Positions 57,008 to 64,000 of a stretch of DNA of 64,000 nucleotides are shown here, piece by piece (position 1 is the first letter of the stretch; every line of letters starts with the position of its first letter). The stretch comes from Polynucleobacter bastaniensis (GTDB lineage: Bacteria > Pseudomonadota > Gammaproteobacteria > Burkholderiales > Burkholderiaceae). A program made the translations under genes and the position numbers. Under the pieces are notes generated by a model, which was not told the DNA's origin, ran no database searches, and saw only the letters and a list, made by a program, of their open reading frames with translations. Where the stretch lies: NCBI RefSeq assembly GCF_018882205.1, contig NZ_JACVOU010000002.1, positions 62,001 through 126,000 on the forward strand, read 5' to 3'.

Positions 57008-59446
57008 ATGAACTCTAGCCTGCCAAGCAATAGCTGTTATCACTGTGGCAGCTTTATTCTTCCGAATGATTCTTACGAGCTTGAGCTTGCCGGCATCAAT
57101 AGAAAATTCTGTTGCGCTGGTTGCATAGCCATTGCGCAAACAATTCATGGTGAAGGCCTAGAGGTGTTCTATGCACGGCGTGCACAGTCAAGCGATAAGC
57201 CTGCAGCCTACCTTGCCTCAAGTGAAATTCCTGACAGTCTGGCTCCCTACGACGATCCTTCTTTGCTCGGTAGATATACTCGGCCGAGTAGTGATGAAGC
57301 TTATTTAGAGACCACTCTACGATTGGAGAAGATTCGGTGCGCTGCTTGTGTGTGGTTATGTGAGCAACACTTGCGACGTATCCCTGGTGTCAAGGATGTA
57401 CAGATTAATTATGTCAGTCAAAAGGTCAAGGTGGAGTTTTCCCCTGAGAAAACTAGTCTTGCTCGCTTACTCTTTGAGATAGAGCGCATTGGTTACGAGG
57501 CGTGGCCTTTTGAGCCCTCACTCTCTATTGAAAAGTCTAAAAAAGAACGTCGTCAATTACTTACTAGACTGGGGGTTGCATTGCTGGGCATGATGCAAGT
57601 CATGATGTATGCCTGGCCATCGTATGTGGGCGATAGTGATATTACGGTGGAGTATGACCTGCTATTGGGCTGGACTAGCTGGGCGCTCACGGTTCCAGTA
57701 ATGACTTATTCAGCAGGCCCCATTTTCCGAGCAGCTTGGCGGAGCATTGCTTCATTTCGGCAAACGCATATATTGGGTATGGATGTGCCGATTGCTTTAG
57801 CACTAGCTCTAGCATTTAGTGCAGGAACTGTAAATCTTGTCACAGGTTCGGGTCAAGGTTATTTTGATTCCATCACTATGTTTGTCGCCTTTATTTTGGC
57901 GGCACGCTACGTAGAATTATTGGCACGACAAGATGCGCAGGGTGGAGCAGAGGCCCTAGCAAAACAATTGCCAGCTACGTGTGAGAGAGTGCCAAACTAT
58001 CCCACGTCTTTGCAAGTTGAAATTGTCCCGGTAGTGAACTGCAATCCTGGCGAAGTGATTTGCATTCCTCCAGGTGATGTGGTTCCAGCTGACGGTATTG
58101 TGATTGAGTATGAGAGCTCTTTAGATGAGTCACTGCTGACCGGTGAATCCAAGCCGATTGATAAGAGGATTGGTGATCGGGTGTATGCAGGTACGCACAA
58201 TATTCTCAATCCGATATTGATCAAAATTGATGCTGTAGGCCAGTCTACTCGTATTGCAGGTATCGCCTCATTACTAGATCAAGCATTGCAAGCCAAGCCT
58301 GTCATGGTGAGTCTCGCAGAAAAGTGGGCTGGATATTTTGTAGGCTTTTTGTTGATAGTTGCTTTTTTATCATCAGCAATCTGGTACTACGTCGACCCTA
58401 GTAGGGCTTGGACTGTTTTGGTCTCAGTACTGGTCGCTAGTTGCCCTTGCGCTCTATCTCTTGCCGTACCAACAGCGATGGCTGCAGCTCAAGGGGCTGT
58501 AACAAAGCTAGGTCTCTTGATTGTGCGTGGCCATGTACTAGAAGGTTTGGTCAAAGCGACGGACTTGGTGCTAGATAAGACTGGTACTCTCACTATGGGT
58601 CAACCAGAATTAAAAGAAGTCCTAGTTGCTCGCTCGGAGTTTTCCAGAGCAGATGTATTGAGAATTGCTGCGTCCATGGAGATGGGTCAAAAACATCCCC
58701 TTGCGCTATCACTGTTGCGTGCCGCAGAAGCTGACAATCTTTTGCTAAGTCCTTTGCCTGAGGCGATTATTAATCAATTGGGCAAAGGCTTGAGCTCAGG
58801 TATTTATCGCCTAGGTAGTGCTGCATGGGTGGGTGCTCAGCAGATTGCGCAAGAGGGTCAGTATGGACAAGTGCATCTAGCGGATAACAAAGGCTTGATT
58901 GCGAGCTTTCTGTTTTTAGATACTCCAAGAGCGGGACTGGAGAAGTTGTTAGCTGCAGCGCGGTCTCGCAAGATAGCAGTCCATTTGGTTTCAGGAGATG
59001 ATGAAGTAACGGTGGCATGGTGGGCCAACCATGTTGGTATCAATCAGTTCAAAGCTGCTTGCTCTCCAGAAGATAAGTACCGCTATATTGAGAGCCTGCA
59101 AAATCAGGGTCGTGTTGTTTGGGCCATTGGTGATGGGATTAACGACGCCCCTTTATTGGCGCGGGCTGATATTTCGATTGCGGTCGGAGCGGGTGCGCCC
59201 CTCGCTACAGCTGGTGCAGACGCGATTTTGACCGCAAGTTCTTTAGCTCCATTAGCCAAATCGCTCTTACTGGCTGATAAAGCGCAGCGAGTTATTAAAG
59301 AAAACTTGATTTGGGCGCTAGTCTATAACTTGCTAGCTATCCCCGCAGCAATGATGGGTTGGGTCAACCCTTGGGTTGCCGGCATTGGCATGTCCTTATC
59401 CTCCCTAGCGGTCACATTAAATGCCTGGCGCCTCAGAAAGGCCTAG
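57008..59446 (+). CDS. ccoI: Copper-transporting P-type ATPase for cbb3 oxidase (CcoI)
   Basis: An 812-residue CPx ATPase. The N-terminal CYHCGS ... FCCAGC is the extra Cys-rich domain, and IRCAACVWLCEQHL the HMA copper site. CPCALSLA is the membrane Cys-Pro-Cys motif, DKTGTLTMG the phosphorylation site and GDGINDAPLL the hinge. It supplies copper for CcoN. ATG at 57008 is preferred, though its ribosome site is weak and longer starts overlap the MFS gene. Confidence 0.9.
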   Translation: MNSSLPSNSCYHCGSFILPNDSYELELAGINRKFCCAGCIAIAQTIHGEGLEVFYARRAQSSDKPAAYLASSEIPDSLAPYDDPSLLGRYTRPSSDEAYLETTLRLEKIRCAACVWLCEQHLRRIPGVKDVQINYVSQKVKVEFSPEKTSLARLLFEIERIGYEAWPFEPSLSIEKSKKERRQLLTRLGVALLGMMQVMMYAWPSYVGDSDITVEYDLLLGWTSWALTVPVMTYSAGPIFRAAWRSIASFRQTHILGMDVPIALALALAFSAGTVNLVTGSGQGYFDSITMFVAFILAARYVELLARQDAQGGAEALAKQLPATCERVPNYPTSLQVEIVPVVNCNPGEVICIPPGDVVPADGIVIEYESSLDESLLTGESKPIDKRIGDRVYAGTHNILNPILIKIDAVGQSTRIAGIASLLDQALQAKPVMVSLAEKWAGYFVGFLLIVAFLSSAIWYYVDPSRAWTVLVSVLVASCPCALSLAVPTAMAAAQGAVTKLGLLIVRGHVLEGLVKATDLVLDKTGTLTMGQPELKEVLVARSEFSRADVLRIAASMEMGQKHPLALSLLRAAEADNLLLSPLPEAIINQLGKGLSSGIYRLGSAAWVGAQQIAQEGQYGQVHLADNKGLIASFLFLDTPRAGLEKLLAAARSRKIAVHLVSGDDEVTVAWWANHVGINQFKAACSPEDKYRYIESLQNQGRVVWAIGDGINDAPLLARADISIAVGAGAPLATAGADAILTASSLAPLAKSLLLADKAQRVIKENLIWALVYNLLAIPAAMMGWVNPWVAGIGMSLSSLAVTLNAWRLRKA

Positions 59447-59455
59447 ACTAGAGAG

Positions 59456-59635
59456 ATGGAAAGCCTTTTTCTACTAATCCCCATTTCCTTGCTTTTAATC
59501 GGACTCCTAGCTTGGATTTTCTTTTGGTCTGTGAGAGCAGGTCAATTTGATGATCTAGAGGGTCCAGGGGAGGCGATTTTGATGGATGACGATACGCCTC
59601 AATCTAAAAATAGGAGTGATGGCTATAAAAAATAA
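59456..59635 (+). CDS. ccoS: cbb3 oxidase assembly protein CcoS
   Basis: A 59-residue single-span protein: MESLFLLIPISLLLIGLLAW followed by FFWSVRAGQFDDLEGPG, the CcoS signature. It starts nine bases after the ccoI stop. It is needed for cofactor insertion into the oxidase. Confidence 0.9.
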   Translation: MESLFLLIPISLLLIGLLAWIFFWSVRAGQFDDLEGPGEAILMDDDTPQSKNRSDGYKK

Positions 59636-59710
59636 CTCTATTTTTTTAAGTGGCTAGGAAATACAAGCAACTCATTCGAGTTGCAATTAACGTAAATGCA
59701 CGCATCCTTT

Positions 59711-59724
59711 TTGATATAGATCAA
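59711..59724. promoter_or_regulatory. FNR/ANR box upstream of ccoN
   Basis: TTGATATAGATCAA is a perfect match to the FNR consensus TTGAT-N4-ATCAA. It lies 82 bases before the ccoN start, with no other gene between. It should switch on the oxidase operon at low oxygen. Confidence 0.9.
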
Positions 59725-59805
59725 AACGACCTATTCGGCTTACTTTGATAATGAATCCAGTCTATTTGGATTATGTCGCTGCTAGGTCACAAAAAAGGAG
59801 AAACC

Positions 59806-61248
59806 ATGGGACTTACCGTGGGGAGCAATCAAGATACCTTCAATTACAAGGTTATAAGCCAATTTGCCATCGTTACGGTACTTTGGGGAATTGTGGGTAT
59901 GCTCGTAGGAGTGGTCCTCGCTGCACAGCTGATTTGGCCTGACATCACTTTTAATATTCCCTGGTTAAGTTACGGTCGCTTACGTCCATTGCATACTAAC
60001 GCAGTCATTTTTGCATTCGGTGGGTCGGCTTTATTTGCGACGTCTTATTACATCGTGCAGCGCACATGCCAGGCAAGACTCTTTTGCGACAAACTAGCGG
60101 CCTTTACCTTCTGGGGTTGGCAGGCTGTCATTGTGTTGGCAGCAGTAACTTTGCCGTTGGGCATTTCAACTTCTAAAGAGTATGCAGAGCTAGAGTGGCC
60201 AATTGATATCCTGATCACCTTGGTTTGGGTTGCCTATGCTGTGGTGTTTTTTAGCACCATCATGAAACGCAAAACAAAGCATATTTATGTTTCTAATTGG
60301 TTCTTTGGCGCGTATATCCTGACTATTGCCATTCTGCATATTTTTAATAATTTAGAAATACCAGCAAGCATGTGGAAATCCTATTCCGCATATGCTGGTG
60401 TGCAAGATGCGATGGTGCAGTGGTGGTATGGCCACAATGCAGTTGGCTTCTTCTTAACGACCAGCTTCTTAGGCATGATGTATTACTTCATTCCTAAGCA
60501 AGCAGAGCGCCCAATCTATTCATATCGCTTATCTATCGTCCACTTTTGGGCTTTGAACTTTACCTACATGTGGGCAGGTCCCCATCATCTACAGCACACC
60601 TCCTTGCCTGACTGGACTCAGTCGCTTGGTACTGTGTTCTCCATTATTTTATTGGCTCCATCATGGGGCGGCATGATTAACGGCATCATGACTTTATCTG
60701 GTGCTTGGTTTAAATTGCGCACCGATCCCATCTTAAAATTCTTGGTAGTGGCACTGTCTTTCTACGGTATGTCTACGTTTGAGGGTTCAATGATGTCTAT
60801 CAAGACTGTAAATAGCTTGTCGCATTACACCGACTGGACTATTGGCCACGTTCATTCAGGTGCTCTTGGGTGGGTTGCCATGATTACGATTGGCTCTCTG
60901 TACTACCTCATCCCCCGTTTAGTTGGGCAGAAAGATATGTATAGCACCCGCTTGATTGAGGTACATTTCTGGATCGCTACGATCGGTGTCGTGCTGTATA
61001 TCGCTGCGATGTGGATTGCTGGAGTAATGCAAGGCTTGATGTGGAGAGCGTTTGAACCAGACGGTACATTGACTTATAGCTTTGTTGAGTCTGTAAAAGC
61101 CACATATCCATTTTATGTGATTCGTTTATTAGGTGGCCTCTGTTACTTAAGCGGCATGTTCTTAATGGCATATAACGTTTACAAGACAGTGATTGGTAAA
61201 ACATTTGTCAATCCCCCCATTCCGCAAACATCTGCAGCTGCTCACTAA
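59806..61248 (+). CDS. ccoN: cbb3-type cytochrome c oxidase subunit I
   Basis: A 480-residue catalytic subunit with twelve helices and the heme b, heme b3 and CuB ligands. The first heme His is in [36 protein letters not shown] and [16 protein letters not shown] carry CuB and heme His, and [12 protein letters not shown] the late pair. AAGGAG precedes ATG 59806. Confidence 0.95.
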   Translation: MGLTVGSNQDTFNYKVISQFAIVTVLWGIVGMLVGVVLAAQLIWPDITFNIPWLSYGRLRPLHTNAVIFAFGGSALFATSYYIVQRTCQARLFCDKLAAFTFWGWQAVIVLAAVTLPLGISTSKEYAELEWPIDILITLVWVAYAVVFFSTIMKRKTKHIYVSNWFFGAYILTIAILHIFNNLEIPASMWKSYSAYAGVQDAMVQWWYGHNAVGFFLTTSFLGMMYYFIPKQAERPIYSYRLSIVHFWALNFTYMWAGPHHLQHTSLPDWTQSLGTVFSIILLAPSWGGMINGIMTLSGAWFKLRTDPILKFLVVALSFYGMSTFEGSMMSIKTVNSLSHYTDWTIGHVHSGALGWVAMITIGSLYYLIPRLVGQKDMYSTRLIEVHFWIATIGVVLYIAAMWIAGVMQGLMWRAFEPDGTLTYSFVESVKATYPFYVIRLLGGLCYLSGMFLMAYNVYKTVIGKTFVNPPIPQTSAAAH

Positions 61249-61259
61249 GGGGAAGAAAA

Positions 61260-61910
61260 ATGTCTAGCGAAAATAAATTCTTTTCCCACGGAACGCTTGA
61301 GAAAAATGTTGGCTGGTTAATTGTTGCCACCATTATTGTGGTGTCGATTGCTGGTTTAGTTCAAATCGTCCCTCTATTTTTTCAGCACACTACAACTGAA
61401 CCGAGCCCTGGTGTAGTGCCATACACCGCATTACGTTTAGCTGGCCGCGATATCTACCAGCGCGAAGGTTGCGTTGGCTGTCACTCGCAGCAGATCCGTA
61501 CATTGCGCTCAGAGGTAGAGCGTTACGGCCCTTACTCTTTGGCTGGTGAATCCGTATTCGATCGCCCATTCTTGTGGGGTAGCAAGCGCACAGGCCCTGA
61601 CTTAGCTCGGGTTGGCGCTCGTTACTCAGATGATTGGCATCGTATTCACTTGCGTAATCCGCGTGATGTAGTGCCTGAATCCAATATGCCGGGATATCCT
61701 TGGTTACAGAAGAGTGCTGCCGACGCTTCCTCAATTCAATCTCATATGGTGGCAATGCGTCGTTTGGGCGTTCCTTACACCGATGAAATGATTACAGAAG
61801 CACCTAAGGAGTTAGAAGGCAAGACTGAAGAGGATGCCTTGATTGCCTACCTACAAGGTTTGGGCATCAATCGTCGCTACATCATGGTCGATGAAGTTGT
61901 TGCGAAATAA
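61260..61910 (+). CDS. ccoO: cbb3-type cytochrome c oxidase subunit II
   Basis: A 216-residue membrane-anchored monoheme cytochrome c. One N-terminal helix, then [15 protein letters not shown] (Cys-x-x-Cys-His) and a distal Met ligand in [10 protein letters not shown]. It passes electrons from CcoP to CcoN. It depends on the ccm system for heme. Confidence 0.95.
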   Translation: MSSENKFFSHGTLEKNVGWLIVATIIVVSIAGLVQIVPLFFQHTTTEPSPGVVPYTALRLAGRDIYQREGCVGCHSQQIRTLRSEVERYGPYSLAGESVFDRPFLWGSKRTGPDLARVGARYSDDWHRIHLRNPRDVVPESNMPGYPWLQKSAADASSIQSHMVAMRRLGVPYTDEMITEAPKELEGKTEEDALIAYLQGLGINRRYIMVDEVVAK

Positions 61911-61915
61911 GTCAA

Positions 61916-62083
61916 ATGGAACAGATCACAGCTTATCTCTCCGCTTTTTCAACCGTCATTGGACTCGCCTTTTTTATAGGGATTGTTTGGTGGGCTTGGT
62001 CTCCAGGTAGAAAGTCTGCCAATAAAGAATCAGCCGAACTTCCATTTGATCTCCCAGATGAATTTAGTAAGGATAAATCATGA
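61916..62083 (+). CDS. ccoQ: cbb3 oxidase subunit CcoQ
   Basis: A 55-residue single-span protein (ITAYLSAFSTVIGLAFFIGI then VWWAWSPGRKS) with an acidic tail. It starts five bases after the ccoO stop, and its stop overlaps the ccoP start. It stabilises the complex. Confidence 0.88.
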   Translation: MEQITAYLSAFSTVIGLAFFIGIVWWAWSPGRKSANKESAELPFDLPDEFSKDKS

Positions 62084-63003
62084 GTGACTTTTTTAATAGC
62101 GCTTGGAGTAATTACATCGCGCTAGTTTCATTGGTCGGTATTGTTTGGTGTATCTGGCTTCTGGCTTCACAGCGTAAGGCCAAGGTAATCCATACAGCAG
62201 ATGGTGCAGTAGCAGATACAGGTCATGTTTGGGATGGCGATTTGCGTGAACTCAATAATCCATTGCCACGCTGGTGGGCTTGGATGTTCCTACTGTCTTG
62301 CATCTTTGCCTTGGTCTACCTAGTTTTATTTCCAGGCTTGGGCGCATTTCCAGGGGTGGTTGGCTACACCACGGACGGCGCTTTAATGAGCTCTATGACA
62401 GAAGCAAATGATGAGTTAAAGCCTGTATACGCTAAATATGTAAAGATGGATATTGAGGAAGTTGCCGCAGATCCCAAGGCGCGTCAAATGGGCCAACGTT
62501 TGTTCTTAAACTCCTGTGCTCAGTGCCATGGTTCAGATGCGGGCGGCTCTAAAGGCTTTCCAAATTTAACCGATGGTGACTGGCTCTATGGCGGATCTCC
62601 TGAAAATATTAAGACTACCCTCATTAACGGGCGTAATGGAGTGATGCCTGCATATGGACATCTCGAATCTGTACAGATTGTGGATTTAGCTAACTACGTT
62701 CGCAGTTTGTCTGGCTTACCTGCTGATGATGCAAAAGTCGCTCGTGGCGCAGAATTATTTAAAGCCAATTGCGTGGCTTGTCATGGTGTGGAGGGTAAAG
62801 GCAACATTGCCATGGGAGCGCCTAACCTGACTGATAAGACTTGGCTTTATGGTGGATCAGAAGCAACTATTGTAGAGACTCTGACTAAAGGCCGCATGGC
62901 TATGATGCCGTCTCAAGATAAAGTGTTGAGCCCTGAAAAAATTCATCTTCTAACGGCTTATGTTTGGGGTTTGTCTAACAACAAGACAGCTGCAGCCAAG
63001 TAA
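62080..63003 (+). CDS. ccoP: cbb3-type cytochrome c oxidase subunit III (diheme)
   Basis: A 307-residue protein with two N-terminal helices and two cytochrome c domains. The heme motifs are NSCAQCHGSDAGG (about residue 147) and ANCVACHGVEGKG (about 230), with Met ligands in NGVMPAYGH and MAMMPSQDK. It accepts electrons from the cytochrome pool. Confidence 0.95.
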   Translation: MSDFFNSAWSNYIALVSLVGIVWCIWLLASQRKAKVIHTADGAVADTGHVWDGDLRELNNPLPRWWAWMFLLSCIFALVYLVLFPGLGAFPGVVGYTTDGALMSSMTEANDELKPVYAKYVKMDIEEVAADPKARQMGQRLFLNSCAQCHGSDAGGSKGFPNLTDGDWLYGGSPENIKTTLINGRNGVMPAYGHLESVQIVDLANYVRSLSGLPADDAKVARGAELFKANCVACHGVEGKGNIAMGAPNLTDKTWLYGGSEATIVETLTKGRMAMMPSQDKVLSPEKIHLLTAYVWGLSNNKTAAAK

Positions 63004-63006
63004 TCA

Positions 63007-64000
63007 GTGTCAAATCATTCGCCGGCAGGCAAGCCTATTCCTATAGATGTGATTGAGGAATCTCTTTATGAGATCCGGCGAAAGATATATCCACGATCTG
63101 TTAGTGGCTTATTTGCTCGCTGGCGCCTCATCTTAGTAATTGCAACGCAATTATTGTTTTATGGCCTTCCTTGGATTACTTGGAATGATCGTCAAGCAGT
63201 ACTCTTCGATCTAATTCAGCGTAAGTTTTATATCTTTGGTCTCGTACTATGGCCGCAGGATGTAATTTATCTGACGCTCCTGTTAATTCTCTCTGCATTA
63301 GCCCTCTTTTTATTTACCGCTATTGCGGGTAGATTATTTTGTGGCTACGCTTGTCCCCAAACTGTCTATACCGAAATTTTTATGTGGATCGAGCGTAAAG
63401 TTGAGGGTGATCGTTTTGCTCGGATTCGCTTAGATGGTCAAGAGTGGCCTTGGAATATTCATAAGTGGCGTCTCAAGATTACTAAGCATTTCCTGTGGCT
63501 CCTAATTGCTTTTTGGACCGGGTTTACTTTTATTGGTTATTTCACCCCAATTGAAACGCTCAGCGCTGCAATCCTACATTTTTCCTTGGGCCCATGGCAA
63601 ACCTTTTGGTTATGTTTCTACAGCTTTGCAACTTGGGGTAATGCGGGTTTCATGCGCGAGCAAGTCTGTAAATATATGTGCCCTTATGCACGCTTTCAAA
63701 GTGTGATGGTAGATAAAGATACTTTCTTGGTTACCTACGATAAGGTACGTGGCGAGCCACGCGGGAGTCGTAACAAGTCAGCCGATCTTGCAACTCTCGG
63801 TCTTGGCGATTGCGTAGATTGCAGTATTTGTGTGCAAGTTTGCCCAACTGGCATTGATATTCGTGATGGTCTGCAATATATGTGTATTGGATGTGGCGCC
63901 TGTATTGATGCTTGCGATCAAGTAATGGAAAAGGTGGATTATCCAAAGGGTTTGATTCGCTATACAACTGAGCGTGCCATTGAAGAAAAAGAAACCAATC
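63007..64000 (+). CDS. ccoG: cbb3 oxidase accessory protein CcoG, cut by the right edge
   Basis: At least 331 residues are visible, running past the window. The start is GTG at 63007, three bases after the ccoP stop. Membrane helices surround the 4Fe-4S motif FCGYACPQTVY. Two ferredoxin-type motifs follow (CVDCSICVQVCPTG; CIGCGACIDACDQ). The family reduces copper for the cbb3 oxidase. The C-terminal part is missing only because the window ends. Confidence 0.93.
   Translation, partial: MSNHSPAGKPIPIDVIEESLYEIRRKIYPRSVSGLFARWRLILVIATQLLFYGLPWITWNDRQAVLFDLIQRKFYIFGLVLWPQDVIYLTLLLILSALALFLFTAIAGRLFCGYACPQTVYTEIFMWIERKVEGDRFARIRLDGQEWPWNIHKWRLKITKHFLWLLIAFWTGFTFIGYFTPIETLSAAILHFSLGPWQTFWLCFYSFATWGNAGFMREQVCKYMCPYARFQSVMVDKDTFLVTYDKVRGEPRGSRNKSADLATLGLGDCVDCSICVQVCPTGIDIRDGLQYMCIGCGACIDACDQVMEKVDYPKGLIRYTTERAIEEKETN

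Noticed and set aside
1-64000. Insertion sequence or prophage
   Set aside because: No transposase and no phage structural gene were seen; the only mobility gene is the small recombinase at 2136.

Overview
The window reads as a chromosome segment of a freshwater betaproteobacterium of the Burkholderiaceae, most likely Polynucleobacter. This rests on moderate base composition, short intergenic gaps, Bug/TctC-type tricarboxylate receptors, a complete cytochrome c maturation (ccm) operon and a cbb3 oxidase (cco) operon. The genus is inferred from gene content and style. No marker gene such as rRNA is present to prove it.

Region 1 (1 to about 10.7 kb) is accessory DNA. It carries a truncated unknown gene at the left edge, a gene-free stretch full of hairpins that may encode a structured RNA (about 640-1090), a small tyrosine recombinase, several unrecognised proteins, an AAA-type ATPase and a NUMOD-like DNA-binding protein. 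Next come fragments of tRNA genes: an unassigned tRNA 3' end at 6638-6670, a degenerate tRNA-Phe at 6948-7020, and three further copies of the tRNA-Phe 3' end at 7601, 9850 and 10578. The last of these is decayed. The copies separate small cargo blocks: a DUF4188 gene, then an HxlR regulator/reductase/DMT-transporter block, then a BLUF photoreceptor. This looks like repeated integration at tRNA-Phe.

Region 2 (10.7-23.7 kb) is a nitrate assimilation locus. A minus-strand operon runs nrtA-like binding protein, nirB, nirD, nasA, ybiB, HPP membrane protein. A divergent arm carries cobA (siroheme synthesis), an nrtD-like ATPase, a PAS protein and a CbiX-type chelatase. No ABC permease is visible. 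The locus ends at a hairpin cluster and a 3' fragment of tRNA-Met.

Region 3 (24-34 kb) is catabolic: a fluoroacetate-dehalogenase-like hydrolase, an isopropylmalate-dehydratase-type pair, cupins, a secreted lipase-like hydrolase, a class III CoA-transferase, an HMG-CoA-lyase-type enzyme, a TctC receptor and a VOC protein. The set would fit breakdown of a C5 branched acid such as citraconate or citramalate. Region 4 (34-42 kb) is light and DNA-repair related: DUF2256 with a DASH cryptochrome, then TIGR03643, DCC, chalcone-isomerase-like, DUF3833 and an FeS-type photolyase.

Region 5 (42-64 kb) is core-like. It holds quinone reductase, a metallo-hydrolase, binding proteins, ccmABCDEFGHI, an SDR, a TAXI protein, a 2OG-Fe dioxygenase, an MFS transporter, and then ccoI, ccoS and ccoNOQPG with a perfect FNR-type box upstream of ccoN. 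The ccm operon supplies the covalent heme needed by CcoO and CcoP. CcoI, CcoS and CcoG supply copper and assembly functions. The last gene, ccoG, is cut by the right edge.
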